Source: Sphingomonas sp.
GTDB taxonomy: Bacteria > Pseudomonadota > Alphaproteobacteria > Sphingomonadales > Sphingomonadaceae
Assembly (NCBI RefSeq): GCF_025362505.1
Contig: NZ_JANYGG010000028.1
Location: 1 to 33,714 of the forward strand
Length of the DNA stretch: 33,714 nt
Reading direction: 5' to 3'
Below are positions 10,978 through 20,814 of this stretch, one piece after another; position 1 is the first letter of the stretch; each line of letters starts with the position of its first letter. The translations under genes and the position numbers were made by a program. Under the pieces are notes generated by a model. It was not told the DNA's origin. It did not search any database and saw nothing but the letters and a program-made list of their open reading frames with translations.

Positions 10978-11922
10978 ATGGCTGAGATCACCGCTGCCTC
11001 GGTGAAGGAACTGCGCGAGCGCACTGGCGCCGGCATGATGGACTGCAAGAAGGCATTGTCCGAGAACCATGGCGAGATGGAAGCGTCGGTCGATTGGCTG
11101 CGCACCAAGGGTCTTGCCGCCGCCGCCAAGAAGGCCGGCCGCACCGCGGCGGAAGGGCTCGTCGGCGTTGCTGTCGACGGCACCAGGGGTTCGGTCGTCG
11201 AGGTCAACTCGGAAACCGACTTCGTCGCCAAGAACGAGCAGTTCCAGGGCTTCGTCGCCGAAGTGTCGAAGCTGGCGCTGACCACCGGCAATGACATCGA
11301 CGCGCTCGGCGCGTCCAGTTTCTCGACCGGCGGCACCGTCGCCGAGGCGCTGACCCACAACATCGCCACGATCGGCGAGAATCAATCGCTGCGCCGCGCC
11401 GCCCGGCTCGATGTGAGCGAGGGCGCCGTGGTCAGCTATGTCCACAACGCCGCCGCCCCGAACATGGGCAAGATCGGCGTGCTGGTCGCGCTCGAGGGCT
11501 CGGCCCCGGTCGAGACGCTCAACGCGCTCGGCAAGCAGCTCGCGATGCACATCGCCGCCGCCAACCCGCTGGCGCTCGACGCCGCCGATCTCGACCCCGC
11601 GCTGGTCGAACGTGAGCGCGCCATCGCGATCGAAAAGGCTAAGGACAGCGGTAAGCCGGCCAACATCATCGAAAAGATGGTCGAAGGCGGCCTCGCCAAG
11701 TTCCGCAAGGAGAATGCGCTCCTGTCGCAGCTGTTCGTGATCGACGGCAAGACCCCGATCGCCGACGTCGTCGCGGCCGCCGCCAGGGAAGCCGGCGCGC
11801 CGATCACGCTCAAGGCGTTCGAGCGCTTCCAGCTCGGCGAGGGCATCGAAAAGCCGACCAGTGATTTCGCCGCCGAAGTCGCCGCCACCGCCGGCATCAA
11901 AAAGCCCGACCCGGTCGCGTAA
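10978..11922 (+). CDS. tsf: Elongation factor Ts
   Basis: EF-Ts is the nucleotide exchange factor for EF-Tu. The 314-residue protein starts with [27 protein letters not shown], containing the conserved [13 protein letters not shown] motif of the N-terminal UBA-like domain, and later has [13 protein letters not shown], the TDFV motif that contacts EF-Tu. The two EF-Ts core repeats follow, with the common [16 protein letters not shown] region near the C-terminus. An AGAGGA site lies just upstream. It is part of the forward rpsB-tsf-pyrH-frr cluster. Confidence 0.98.
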   Translation: MAEITAASVKELRERTGAGMMDCKKALSENHGEMEASVDWLRTKGLAAAAKKAGRTAAEGLVGVAVDGTRGSVVEVNSETDFVAKNEQFQGFVAEVSKLALTTGNDIDALGASSFSTGGTVAEALTHNIATIGENQSLRRAARLDVSEGAVVSYVHNAAAPNMGKIGVLVALEGSAPVETLNALGKQLAMHIAAANPLALDAADLDPALVERERAIAIEKAKDSGKPANIIEKMVEGGLAKFRKENALLSQLFVIDGKTPIADVVAAAAREAGAPITLKAFERFQLGEGIEKPTSDFAAEVAATAGIKKPDPVA

Positions 11923-12040
11923 ACCCGACCATCTCCTGCTCTGGCGGGGGGAGAAGTCAGTTGGCAGCGGGGCGGGGGGTGCGTAAGAGCGCTTCCGGCC
12001 CCGTTTGTCGTCATCGGCCAGCAGAAGAAAAAGGATCCGC

Positions 12041-12763
12041 ATGAATCGCCCGCGCTTCCACCGGATTCTCCTCAAGCTGTCGGGCGAAGCGCTGATGGGC
12101 GACGGCCAGTTCGGGATCGATCCCGATACCGTGGCCGGTCTCGCGGGCGAGGTCGCCGCCGCCAAGGCCGCCGGGCATGAGCTGTGCCTCGTCGTTGGCG
12201 GAGGCAACATCTTCCGCGGCATCGCCGGCGCCGCCAAGGGCTTCGACCGCAGCACCGCCGACTACATGGGCATGCTCGCGACGGTGATGAACGCGCTCGC
12301 GGTTCAGAATGCGCTCGAGAAAGTCGGCATCGATACCCGCGTCCAGTCCGCCATCCCGATGGCCAGCGTGTGCGAACCTTATGTCCGCCGCCGCGCGATG
12401 CGGCATATGGAGAAGGGCCGTATCGTCATCTTCGCCGCGGGCACCGGTAACCCCTATTTTACCACCGATACCGCCGCTGCCTTGCGCGCCGCCGAAATGG
12501 GCTGCGACGCATTGTTCAAGGGAACCAGCGTCGACGGCGTCTACGATGCCGATCCCAAGAAGGTGCCGACCGCCAAACGCTATGACCAGCTCGCGTTCAG
12601 CCGCGTGCTGGCCGACGACCTCAAGGTGATGGACGCGTCGGCAGTCGCCCTGTGCCGCGATAACAACATCCCGATCGTCGTATTCAACATCCGCCAACCC
12701 GGCAATCTTGCACAGGTGCTGGCGGGGCAGGGGACCGCGACGATCGTCCAGACGGAGAATTGA
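12041..12763 (+). CDS. pyrH: Uridylate (UMP) kinase
   Basis: PyrH phosphorylates UMP to UDP in pyrimidine nucleotide synthesis, as a hexamer in the cytoplasm. The 240-residue product from ATG 12041 begins [16 protein letters not shown], the usual start of the amino-acid-kinase fold, followed by [10 protein letters not shown] (phosphate loop), [31 protein letters not shown] (UMP pocket) and [13 protein letters not shown]. The frame extends upstream to 12005, but only ATG 12041 gives a family-length N-terminus and has an AGGA site close by. It is followed by frr after three bases. Confidence 0.98.
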   Translation: MNRPRFHRILLKLSGEALMGDGQFGIDPDTVAGLAGEVAAAKAAGHELCLVVGGGNIFRGIAGAAKGFDRSTADYMGMLATVMNALAVQNALEKVGIDTRVQSAIPMASVCEPYVRRRAMRHMEKGRIVIFAAGTGNPYFTTDTAAALRAAEMGCDALFKGTSVDGVYDADPKKVPTAKRYDQLAFSRVLADDLKVMDASAVALCRDNNIPIVVFNIRQPGNLAQVLAGQGTATIVQTEN

Positions 12764-12766
12764 CCA

Positions 12767-13324
12767 ATGCCAGCCTATGACAAGTCCGACATCCAGCGCC
12801 GCATGGCCGGCGCGACCGAGGCTCTCAAGTCCGACCTCGTCGGCCTGCGTACCGGGCGCGCCTCGACCGCGCTGCTCGATCCGATCCAGGTCGAGGTTTA
12901 TGGCGCCAACATGCCGCTCAACCAGTGCGCCACCGTTTCGGTGCCCGAGCCGCGGATGATCTCGGTCCAGGTATGGGACCGGTCGAACGTGACCCCGGTC
13001 GAAAAAGCGATCCGCAACGCCGGGCTCGGGATCAATCCGATCGTCGATGGCCAGGTCATCCGCCTGCCGATCCCCGACCTCACCGAAGAACGACGCAAGG
13101 AGTTGGCCAAGCTGGCCGGGCAATATGCCGAAAAGGCGCGGATCGCGGCGCGCAACGTCCGCCGCGACGGCATGGACGCCCTCAAGGCCGACGAGAAGAA
13201 GCACGAGATCAGCGAGGACGAGCGCAAGCGCCACGAGACCGAAGTGCAGAAGATGACCGACGAGACGATCAAGGACATCGATGCCGCAGCGTACAGCAAG
13301 GAACAGGAAATCCTCGGCAAATGA
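12767..13324 (+). CDS. frr: Ribosome recycling factor
   Basis: RRF splits post-termination ribosomes together with EF-G. At 185 residues it has the family length. It shows the conserved [19 protein letters not shown] segment, the [23 protein letters not shown] stretch of domain II and the long helices ending in [14 protein letters not shown] and the [16 protein letters not shown] tail. The start follows the pyrH stop by three bases, and the stop overlaps the ATG of uppS (ATGA), so expression is coupled on both sides. Confidence 0.98.
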   Translation: MPAYDKSDIQRRMAGATEALKSDLVGLRTGRASTALLDPIQVEVYGANMPLNQCATVSVPEPRMISVQVWDRSNVTPVEKAIRNAGLGINPIVDGQVIRLPIPDLTEERRKELAKLAGQYAEKARIAARNVRRDGMDALKADEKKHEISEDERKRHETEVQKMTDETIKDIDAAAYSKEQEILGK

Positions 13325-14079
13325 CGCTCGAACGCCCTCTGGCGCCCTTGAGGGCCGAGGGCGTCGCCAGGACGGGGGACGCCCGCGTTCCACGCCATGT
13401 CGCGATCATCATGGACGGGAACGGGCGCTGGGCTTCGAAGCGGGGGCTGCCGCGCGTTGCGGGTCATCGGGCCGGTGCCGAGGCAGTTCGCAAGACCGTT
13501 CGCGCCGCCGCCGAATCCGGGGTCGAGGTGCTCACCCTCTATGCCTTCTCGTCAGAGAATTGGCGCCGCTCGGCCGAGGAAGTGTCCGACCTTACCGCGC
13601 TGATGCGCTTCTACCTCGACCACGAGCTTGCCAGCCTCAAGAAGGAGGGGGTGCGGCTCGAATTGATCGGCGAGCCCGAGGCGTTCGGCCCCGACCTTGC
13701 CGCGCGGCTCCAGCGAGCGGTCGAGAGTACCCGTCATAATCGAGCGATCACGCTCGTCATGGCGCTCAACTATGGCTCGCGTGGAGAACTGGCCAAGGCG
13801 GCGCAAACCCTTGCCGTGAAGGCGCAGCGCGGCGAAATTGATCCGGCCTCGATCGACGAAGCGATGATCGGCGCCGAGCTCCAGACCGCGCGCTGGCCCG
13901 AGCTTGACCTGCTGATCCGCACTTCGGGCGAGGTTCGCCTGTCCAACTTCCTGCTATGGCAGGCGGCTTATGCCGAACTCATCTTTCTCGACACGCTATG
14001 GCCTGATTTCGACGCCGCTTCGCTGACCGCCGCGCTCGACCAATATGCGATGCGCCAACGCCGTTTCGGTGGTCGCTGA
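13321..14079 (+). CDS. uppS: Undecaprenyl diphosphate synthase
   Basis: UppS condenses isopentenyl diphosphate onto farnesyl diphosphate to make the C55 carrier lipid for peptidoglycan and surface glycans. The ATG at 13321 overlaps the frr stop and gives 252 residues. The cis-prenyltransferase motifs are all present: [13 protein letters not shown] with catalytic D32, [39 protein letters not shown] and the C-terminal [18 protein letters not shown]. The first ~22 residues (a Leu/Pro/Ala-rich stretch) are slightly longer than usual. Its product carrier links it to the envelope genes that follow. Confidence 0.97.
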   Translation: MTLERPLAPLRAEGVARTGDARVPRHVAIIMDGNGRWASKRGLPRVAGHRAGAEAVRKTVRAAAESGVEVLTLYAFSSENWRRSAEEVSDLTALMRFYLDHELASLKKEGVRLELIGEPEAFGPDLAARLQRAVESTRHNRAITLVMALNYGSRGELAKAAQTLAVKAQRGEIDPASIDEAMIGAELQTARWPELDLLIRTSGEVRLSNFLLWQAAYAELIFLDTLWPDFDAASLTAALDQYAMRQRRFGGR

Positions 14080-14083
14080 TCCT

Positions 14084-14716
14084 GTGACAGAACTGCTCAC
14101 GCGCATTGTTTCCGGGCTGGTGATGATCGCCATCGCGCTCGCTGCGGCGGTGATTGGCGGGACCTGGTTCGCGGTGCTGGTCGCCGCCGCCGCCACGATG
14201 ATGTATTACGAGTGGAGCCGGATCGTCCGCGGCTGGGGTTTTCACTGGATGGTCGCCGGCTTCGGCTATGCGCTGATTCCGGCGCTCGCGCTGCTGTGGA
14301 TCCGCGAGCGCGGGGCGCACAAGCTCGAGATGCTGTTGTGGGTCTTCATCGTCACTTGGTCGACCGATATCGGCGCCTATTTCGCCGGTCGGACGATTGG
14401 CGGGCCCAAGCTCGCGCCCTCGATCAGCCCGAACAAGACCTGGGCCGGGCTGATCGGCGCGATGATCGCCGCTGGAGCGCTTGGCGCCGCATGGATACTC
14501 TATTTCGACCTTCCCGACCTGTGGCTCTACCTTGCCCCGTTGTTCGCGGTCGGCGCGCAGATGGGCGACCTGTTCGAAAGCGGGCTCAAGCGCCGCGCCG
14601 GGGTCAAGGACAGCGGTTCGATCCTACCGGGTCATGGCGGCGTGCTCGACCGGCTCGACGGGCTCGTCGTGGTCGCCACCCTGACCGTCATGGTGCAGCT
14701 GTCGGGATGGCTGTGA
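14084..14716 (+). CDS. cdsA: Phosphatidate cytidylyltransferase (CDP-diglyceride synthase)
   Basis: CdsA makes CDP-diacylglycerol from phosphatidate and CTP at the inner membrane and so feeds PssA. From the GTG at 14084, five bases after the uppS stop, the product is 210 residues, shorter than the ~270-285 of enterobacteria, with fewer N-terminal membrane segments. It has six or so hydrophobic stretches and the family signature near the C-terminus: SPNKTWAGLIGA, then GDLFESGLKRRAGVKDSGSILPGHGGVLDRLDGL. An upstream ATG at 14045 lies inside uppS and is less likely. Confidence 0.96.
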   Translation: MTELLTRIVSGLVMIAIALAAAVIGGTWFAVLVAAAATMMYYEWSRIVRGWGFHWMVAGFGYALIPALALLWIRERGAHKLEMLLWVFIVTWSTDIGAYFAGRTIGGPKLAPSISPNKTWAGLIGAMIAAGALGAAWILYFDLPDLWLYLAPLFAVGAQMGDLFESGLKRRAGVKDSGSILPGHGGVLDRLDGLVVVATLTVMVQLSGWL

Positions 14717-15870
14717 GGCGGTCACTGTCGATCCTCGGTGCCACCGGTTCGATCGGGACATCGACGCTCGACCTCGTCGCGCTCCACCCTGAACGGTTCG
14801 AGGTCGTCGCGCTGACCGCCGCAAAACAGGTTGCCGCGCTGGCCGACGCCGCGCGCCGCACGGGCGCAAGGCTCGCGGTGATCGACGACGAAGCGCTGCT
14901 TCCCGAGCTCGAGGCACGCCTTGCCGGGACCGATTGCCGCGCCGCGACCGGCCGCGCCGCGCTCAACGAGGCTGCCGTCTGCGCTGACCTCGTCATGGCC
15001 GCGATCGTCGGCTGCGCCGGACTCGAGCCAGTGATGGCGGCGGTCGAGGCGGGCAGGGTGGTCGCCCTCGCCAACAAGGAAGCGCTGGTCACCGCGGGCG
15101 CGCTGATGATCGACGCGGCGACCCGCCACGGCGCCACCATTCTGCCCGTTGACAGCGAACATAATGCAATTTTCCAGTGCCTTGCCGGAAGTCGTTTGAA
15201 TGAAGTCGCAAAGATTGTCCTGACCGCGAGCGGGGGCCCGTTCCGTGACCGCAGCCTCGCCGAGATGCGCGATATGACACCCAGGCAGGCGGTTGCTCAC
15301 CCCAACTGGTCGATGGGCGCGAAGATCTCGGTCGATTCGGCAACGATGATGAACAAGGGGCTCGAGCTGATCGAGGCGCACCACCTCTTCGGCCTGCCGT
15401 CGGACCGGATCGACATCCTCGTCCACCCGCAATCGGTGATCCATTCGATGGTCGAATACGTCGACGGATCGGTCCTTGCCCAGCTTGGCAGCCCCGACAT
15501 GCGCATCCCCATCGCGCACGCGCTCGCCTGGCCCGAGCGGATGACGACTCCGGCCGCGCGGCTCGACCTCGCCAGCATCGCCACGCTGACCTTCGAACAG
15601 CCCGATCCAGAGCGCTTCCCGGCGCTGCGCCTTGCGCGCGCCGCGCTTGAGGTCGGCGGCGCCGCCCCGATCGTGCTCAATGCCGCAAACGAAATCGCGG
15701 TCGCCGCCTTCCTCGACCACCGCATCGGCTTCGGCGACATCGCGGCCCTCGTCGAGCAGGCGATCGACCGGACTGACGCGCCGCCGCCCCGGTCCGTCGC
15801 CGACGTCATCGACATTGATGCACGGACGCGCGATACTACCCTCCAGTTGATGACCGCGTTCGCCACCTAG
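14707..15870 (+). CDS. dxr: 1-deoxy-D-xylulose-5-phosphate reductoisomerase
   Basis: Dxr makes 2-C-methyl-D-erythritol 4-phosphate, the committed step of the MEP isoprenoid pathway whose products UppS consumes. From ATG 14707 the protein is 387 residues, the normal length. It has the NADPH motif GATGSIG, the ALANKEALVTAG segment, the metal-binding PVDSEHNAIFQCL, TASGGPFR, and the SMGAKISVDSATMMNKGLELIEAH motif. A GTG at 14713 is an alternative start that would give a four-base overlap with cdsA instead of ten. Confidence 0.97.
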   Translation: MAVRRSLSILGATGSIGTSTLDLVALHPERFEVVALTAAKQVAALADAARRTGARLAVIDDEALLPELEARLAGTDCRAATGRAALNEAAVCADLVMAAIVGCAGLEPVMAAVEAGRVVALANKEALVTAGALMIDAATRHGATILPVDSEHNAIFQCLAGSRLNEVAKIVLTASGGPFRDRSLAEMRDMTPRQAVAHPNWSMGAKISVDSATMMNKGLELIEAHHLFGLPSDRIDILVHPQSVIHSMVEYVDGSVLAQLGSPDMRIPIAHALAWPERMTTPAARLDLASIATLTFEQPDPERFPALRLARAALEVGGAAPIVLNAANEIAVAAFLDHRIGFGDIAALVEQAIDRTDAPPPRSVADVIDIDARTRDTTLQLMTAFAT

Positions 15871-16998
15871 ATGCTCAGCCAACCCCCCGTCTGGTTCATC
15901 CTTGTCGCCTTCCTGTGCGCACTGGGACCGCTCGTCTTCCTCCACGAGCTCGGCCATTACTGGGCCGGGCGGCTGTTCGGGGTCGGCGCCGAGCACTTCT
16001 CGATCGGCTTCGGCCCGGAGCTGTTCGGCTGGACCGACAAGCGCGGCACCCGCTGGAAAGTCGGGCTGCTCCCGCTCGGCGGCTATGTCCGGTTCACCGG
16101 CGATGCGGACGCGACCAGCCGGCCCGATAGCGCGCCACTGAGCGAGACCGACCGCGCGCGCAGCTTCCACCTCAAGCCGGTGTGGCAACGGTTCCTGATC
16201 GTGCTCGCTGGCCCGGCGGCGAATTTCGCCATCGCGATCCTGATTTTCTCGGCCTTCTTCGTCACGCTCGGCATGCCCCACAGCCCGCCGGTAGTGGGGC
16301 GCACCTTGCCCAATTCGACCGCGTTCAAGATCGGACTCCAGCCGGGCGATCGCATCCTCTCGATCGGCGACCGGACTACCGATTCTTTCGAGGATATCCG
16401 GCGGACGGTGGCACTGCGCGCTGGCCAGACGCTCGATATCCGGTTTGTCCGAAACGGGTCCGAGCAGGTCTTGCCCGCGCCGATCGCCAGCTTCGAGATG
16501 AAGGACGAGTTCGGCCAGACCGCCCGCATCGGCCTGCTCGGCATCGTTCCGGCCGATCGCGAGTGGGTTCGCCCACCGTTGCTGTCGGTCATCCCGCAAG
16601 CGACTCGATTCACATTCGAGATTACCCGCTCGATGGCCGATGGTCTTGGCCAGATCATCGGCGGCCAGCGCTCGGTCAAGGAATTGGGCGGCACGCTGAA
16701 AATGGCGCAGATGGCTGGCCAGCAGGCCAGCCTCGGCTTTTTCGAGTTTATCCAGCTCGTCGCGCTATTTTCAATTAATCTGGGATTCATCAACTTATTG
16801 CCAGTGCCGATGCTCGATGGCGGCCACCTCTTCTTTTACCTCGTCGAGGCGGTCCGGCGGAAACCGGTCAGCGAGCGGGCGCAGGAATGGGCTTTCCGTG
16901 GCGGGCTTGCGCTCATCCTCGCTCTGGTCATGTTCACGACCTTCAACGATCTCGGGTCGTTCGGTTTGTGGGCTCGGCTCGGCGGGCTGATGGGCTAG
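15871..16998 (+). CDS. rseP: RseP-type site-2 intramembrane zinc metalloprotease
   Basis: RseP proteases cut membrane-embedded anti-sigma factors and remnant signal peptides. The ATG follows the dxr stop directly. The 375-residue protein has the first membrane segment with zinc motif HELGH (H25, E26, H29), a GFGPELFGW region and LLPLGGYVRF, one PDZ domain (about residues 140-200, around GLQPGDRILSIGD) and the third zinc ligand motif LLPVPMLDGGHL in a later membrane segment. One PDZ domain rather than two gives a shorter protein than E. coli RseP, as in other alphaproteobacteria. Its place before bamA is standard. Confidence 0.97.
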   Translation: MLSQPPVWFILVAFLCALGPLVFLHELGHYWAGRLFGVGAEHFSIGFGPELFGWTDKRGTRWKVGLLPLGGYVRFTGDADATSRPDSAPLSETDRARSFHLKPVWQRFLIVLAGPAANFAIAILIFSAFFVTLGMPHSPPVVGRTLPNSTAFKIGLQPGDRILSIGDRTTDSFEDIRRTVALRAGQTLDIRFVRNGSEQVLPAPIASFEMKDEFGQTARIGLLGIVPADREWVRPPLLSVIPQATRFTFEITRSMADGLGQIIGGQRSVKELGGTLKMAQMAGQQASLGFFEFIQLVALFSINLGFINLLPVPMLDGGHLFFYLVEAVRRKPVSERAQEWAFRGGLALILALVMFTTFNDLGSFGLWARLGGLMG

Positions 16999-17083
16999 CA
17001 AGCTTGATCGGGAACGGGGCTTAGGGCAGGGCCGCACCAAGCGCCCGGTTGGCGCTTATTGAAGAAATTATAGGGCGGGACGC

Positions 17084-19753
17084 GTGAACGCATCGACCAA
17101 CATCAATATCCGGCGTTTTGGAGCCCTGCTCCTGGTCGGGACCGCCCTCGGCGCCAGCGCGACTCCGCTGCTCGCCCAGGCGGCGCCTGCCGCTGCGCCG
17201 GCTCCCGTTGCGGCCGCGACCGCTCCCGCCGCCGCGCCGACCGTGAACACCGTCGCGGCGCCGAGTACGGGAACGATCCGTTCGATCAAGGTCGTCGGCG
17301 CCGAGCGCCTCGAGCCGGAAACGATCCGCTCTTACGCCAACCTCGTTCCGGGCCAGACCTACACCACCGAGACGCTTGATACCGCGCTCAAGGACCTTTA
17401 CGCGACCGAGCTGTTCTCCGACGTCGTCATCTCGGGCACCGACACCGGTGACCTCATCATGACCGTGCGCGAGAATCCGGTCATCAACCGCATCGTGCTC
17501 GAGGGCAACAAGCGGCTGAAGTCCGACAAGATCACCCCCGAGATCAAGCTCGCCCCGCGCCAGATCTTTACTCGATCGAAGGTCCGCGCCGACGTCGACC
17601 GGATCATCGAGCTGTACAAGCGCCAGGGCCGCTTCGCCGCGACGGTCGAGCCCAAGACCGTCCAGCTCGACCAGAACCGCGTCGACCTGGTGTTCGAGAT
17701 CAGCGAAGGCGACAAGTCGAAGGTCCGCGCGATCAACATCATCGGCGCCGATCACTTCCCGGTCGGCAAACTGCGCAAGCAGATGTACACCAAGCAGGCC
17801 GGCGGCCCGCTCGGCTTCATGAAGTCCAACGACAGCTACGATCCCGACCGGCTCGCCGCCGACCAGCAGAAGCTTCGCGCCTACTATCTGACGCAGGGCT
17901 ATGCCGATTTCCGTGTGGTCAGTGCGCTCGCGGAACTGACGCCTGACCGCAAGGACTTCGTCATCACCTACGTTGTCGAGGAAGGCCCGCGCTACAAGTT
18001 CGGCAAGGTCACCGCCGAAAGCGACCTGCGCGACTTCAACGCCGCAAAGCTCAACTCGCTGATCAAGTTGAAAGAGGGCAGCTGGTTCAACGCCAAGGCG
18101 GTCGAGGACACGGTCACCGTGCTCAACGAAATTGCCGGCACGCTGGGCTACGCCTTTGCCGACATCTCGCCGAACTACGACCGCGACAGCGAAAAGCATA
18201 TCATGGGCATTACGTTCCATGCCAACGAAACCCCGCGCGTCTACGTCGAGCATATCAATATCCAGGGCAATACCAGCACCCGCGACAAGGTCCTGCGCCG
18301 CGAGTTCCGCGTCAACGAAGGCGACGCGTTCAACTCGCTCAAGGTCAAGCGCAGCCAGGACCGTATTCAGAGCCTCGGCTTCTTCCAGGAAAAGCTCGAG
18401 ATAAAACAGTCGCAGGGGTCGAGCCCCGACCGGGTCGACCTCAGCCTTGACGTCGAGGAAAAATCGACCGGCCAGCTGCAGCTGTCGGCGGGCTATTCGA
18501 GCCTCGAGAAATTCATCATTTCGGCGTCAATCGAGCAGAACAATTTCCGCGGCATGGCTCAAACGCTGTCCGCCGGGATCAACTATTCACGCTATTCCAA
18601 GTCGATTCAGCTGGGCTTCACCGAACCCTATTTCCTCGATAAACAGATCCTGCTTGGCGGCGACATTTTCCGTCGCGATTACAATAGCTTCAACTATATC
18701 GGTAACACTCGCAATACGACCTATTCGCAGTTGTCGACCGGCGGCGATCTGCGCCTCGGCTTCCCGATCACCGAGTTCGCCAGCTTCGGCACGCGCTATT
18801 CGCTGATCCAGGACACGGTCAGCCTCAACAAGAACAGCTTCTACTCCCTCAAGAACGGAGTACTCTCCTGCGACCCGCTCAAGGCTGGTCGGTATTTGTG
18901 CAACGAGATCGGTAAGCGGCTCACCTCGTCAGTCGGCTATTCGCTCGGCTTCGACAACACCGACGGTATTCGCCCGACGCGTGGCCAGCGGCTTGCCTTC
19001 AGCCAGGATTTTGCGGGGCTCGGTGGCGATGTCAAATATCTGCGCACCCAGGCAAACGCGACGAAATATTTTGGTCTGCCGCGTGGCTTTGTCTTCTCGG
19101 TTCACGGCGAGGGCGGCTATATCGCTCCGCTTGGTGGCAAGAAGTTTGACGGCGAGGGTAACGAGCTTGACGGGGTCCGCCTGACCGACCGTTTCTTCGG
19201 CGCACAGCTACGTGGCTTCGACATTCGCGGTATCGGCCCGCGCATCATCAGGCAGACCTACAACCTCGCCGGCGGACTAATCCCGCCGACCAAGAACAAC
19301 AACTTCAGCGACTCGCTTGGCGGTCGCGCTTACTACATGGGCCGGCTCGAACTCGAGATTCCGCTCGGCGCCGGTGCGCGCAGTCTTGGCCTTCGTCCGT
19401 CCGCATTCGTCGATGCCGGATCCGTCTGGTCGCTGACTAGCCCTAACCTCCAGAACATCGGCATCATCTGCACGCCGAAAGCGATCAACACGACCGGCAC
19501 CACCCTCTTCCAGTCGCCGGGGACCCTGTGCCCAGGTGAAACGGCTACGACGCCAAGCGTCAACTACTCGCGCTCGCCGGGCTATCGCGAATTCTTCCTC
19601 GGCAATTCGCCGTCGCCGCGCCTGTCGATCGGCATCGGCGTCAACTGGACTTCACCTTTCGGCCCCTTGCGCATCGATCTCGCCAAGGCACTGCTCAAGC
19701 AAAAGGGCGACGAAATCAAACTCTTCTCGTTCAACGTAGGAACCCAATTCTAA
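17084..19753 (+). CDS. bamA: Outer membrane protein assembly factor BamA
   Basis: BamA is the central subunit that folds beta-barrel proteins into the outer membrane. From GTG 17084 the 889-residue protein has a signal peptide (about residues 1-30, ending near LLAQA), an Ala/Pro-rich linker (to about residue 60), five POTRA domains beginning at TIRSIKVVGAERL, and a C-terminal 16-strand barrel ending in phenylalanine (FNVGTQF). The conserved lid-loop motif is seen as VRLTDRFFGAQLRGFDIRGIG. Unusually, the barrel half holds two cysteine pairs, C596/C606 and C796/C816, in stretches that look like surface loops. The stop overlaps the skp start by one base. Confidence 0.97.
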   Translation: MNASTNINIRRFGALLLVGTALGASATPLLAQAAPAAAPAPVAAATAPAAAPTVNTVAAPSTGTIRSIKVVGAERLEPETIRSYANLVPGQTYTTETLDTALKDLYATELFSDVVISGTDTGDLIMTVRENPVINRIVLEGNKRLKSDKITPEIKLAPRQIFTRSKVRADVDRIIELYKRQGRFAATVEPKTVQLDQNRVDLVFEISEGDKSKVRAINIIGADHFPVGKLRKQMYTKQAGGPLGFMKSNDSYDPDRLAADQQKLRAYYLTQGYADFRVVSALAELTPDRKDFVITYVVEEGPRYKFGKVTAESDLRDFNAAKLNSLIKLKEGSWFNAKAVEDTVTVLNEIAGTLGYAFADISPNYDRDSEKHIMGITFHANETPRVYVEHINIQGNTSTRDKVLRREFRVNEGDAFNSLKVKRSQDRIQSLGFFQEKLEIKQSQGSSPDRVDLSLDVEEKSTGQLQLSAGYSSLEKFIISASIEQNNFRGMAQTLSAGINYSRYSKSIQLGFTEPYFLDKQILLGGDIFRRDYNSFNYIGNTRNTTYSQLSTGGDLRLGFPITEFASFGTRYSLIQDTVSLNKNSFYSLKNGVLSCDPLKAGRYLCNEIGKRLTSSVGYSLGFDNTDGIRPTRGQRLAFSQDFAGLGGDVKYLRTQANATKYFGLPRGFVFSVHGEGGYIAPLGGKKFDGEGNELDGVRLTDRFFGAQLRGFDIRGIGPRIIRQTYNLAGGLIPPTKNNNFSDSLGGRAYYMGRLELEIPLGAGARSLGLRPSAFVDAGSVWSLTSPNLQNIGIICTPKAINTTGTTLFQSPGTLCPGETATTPSVNYSRSPGYREFFLGNSPSPRLSIGIGVNWTSPFGPLRIDLAKALLKQKGDEIKLFSFNVGTQF

Positions 19754-20328
19754 TGAAAAAGCTTGCTCTTCTGACCCTCGCCGCCGCCTCGTCGGTGATC
19801 ATTCCCACCGCGGTTCAGGCCGCGCCGGCCAACATCGTCGTCGTCGACAACGAGCGCATCTATGCCGAGTGCACCGCGTGCAAGGCCGCGCAGTCGCAGC
19901 TTCAAGGCCAGGCGACCGCGCTTCAGGCGCGGCAGGCCGCGCTCGCCGCGCCGCTCAAGACTGAAGCCCAGGCGCTGCAGACGGATGCCGAGGCGCTCAA
20001 GGGCAAGGCGCCCGACGCCGCGCTCCAGGCCCGCGCCAATGCTTTCCAGCAGAAGCAAGCGAGCGCCAACCAGGAACTCCAGCGCCTCCAGCAGAACATC
20101 CAGTCGACCCAGGCCAATGTCCTGCGCCAGATCAACGCCAAGCTCGGGCCGGCGATCAATCAGGTGATGGTCGCCAAGGGCGCAAATCTCGCGCTCGACA
20201 TCGGCGCGACGCTCGCTCACGGGGCCGGTCTCGACGTCACCACCGACGTGCTCGCCGCGCTGAACGTGACCCTGCCCTCGGTCAGCGTCACGCCGGGTGC
20301 CGCCCCGGCCAATGTGCAGAGCCGCTAA
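19753..20328 (+). CDS. skp: Skp/OmpH-family periplasmic chaperone
   Basis: Skp-family chaperones hold unfolded outer-membrane proteins in the periplasm for delivery to BamA, encoded directly upstream. The 191-residue protein starts with a signal peptide (MKKLALLTLAAASSV to about residue 23, QAAP), then a short beta strand (NIVVVDNERIYAE) and a long Ala/Gln-rich helical coiled-coil region (about residues 44-150), as in Skp. A C40-x-x-C43 pair sits where the first helix begins, which is not a usual feature of Skp. The C-terminal ~40 residues look like a strand region plus a short disordered tail. Confidence 0.9.
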   Translation: MKKLALLTLAAASSVIIPTAVQAAPANIVVVDNERIYAECTACKAAQSQLQGQATALQARQAALAAPLKTEAQALQTDAEALKGKAPDAALQARANAFQQKQASANQELQRLQQNIQSTQANVLRQINAKLGPAINQVMVAKGANLALDIGATLAHGAGLDVTTDVLAALNVTLPSVSVTPGAAPANVQSR

Positions 20329-20334
20329 ACCGCG

Positions 20335-20814
20335 GTGAGCGAAGAGGCTGCAGCTCGGCCGGCAATGGGCCCGCTCGACGTGCGCAAGGTGATGGCGGCG
20401 CTCCCGCACCGCTATCCCATGCTGCTCGTCGACCGGGTCGAGCGTCTCGAGCCCGACGTTCGCATCGTCGCCACCAAGGCGGTGTCGATCAACGAGCCCT
20501 TTTTCGCGGGCCATTTCCCTGGGCGGCCGATCATGCCCGGGGTGTTGATCGTCGAGGCGCTGGCACAGGCCGCCGGCATCCTCGCGGTCGAAAGTCTCGG
20601 GCTCGCCGGGTCGGGCAAGCTGGTTTATTTCATGGCGATCGAGAACGCCAAGTTCCGCACCCCGGTAGAACCCGGCGTGCTGCTCACGCTCGAGGTCGAG
20701 TTCGTCCAGAAGCGTTCGAGCGTGTGCAAGTTCACCGGCCGCGCCAGGATCGGCGACAAGCTCGCGGCCGAAGCGAATTTCACCGCGATGATCGCCGACC
20801 CGCCCGCCGAGTGA
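20335..20814 (+). CDS. fabZ: 3-hydroxyacyl-ACP dehydratase FabZ
   Basis: FabZ dehydrates 3-hydroxyacyl-ACP in type II fatty acid synthesis. The 159-residue hot-dog protein has [13 protein letters not shown], the active-site [20 protein letters not shown] with H60 and E74, and the later [11 protein letters not shown] strand. The GTG start is six bases after the skp stop. In many Gram-negative bacteria lpxD precedes and lpxA/lpxB follow this gene; here neither side has them, as expected for a lineage without lipid A. Its stop forms part of a hairpin shared with the convergent btuD stop. Confidence 0.97.
   Translation: MSEEAAARPAMGPLDVRKVMAALPHRYPMLLVDRVERLEPDVRIVATKAVSINEPFFAGHFPGRPIMPGVLIVEALAQAAGILAVESLGLAGSGKLVYFMAIENAKFRTPVEPGVLLTLEVEFVQKRSSVCKFTGRARIGDKLAAEANFTAMIADPPAE

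Noticed and set aside
10963-12255. Reverse-strand open frame of 430 codons opposite tsf
   Set aside because: It is a shadow of tsf and the pyrH start with no recognisable motif.
14722-16599. Reverse-strand open frame of 625 codons opposite dxr and rseP
   Set aside because: It is antisense to two well-identified genes and has low-complexity Arg/Glu/Asp-rich sequence, typical of shadow frames.
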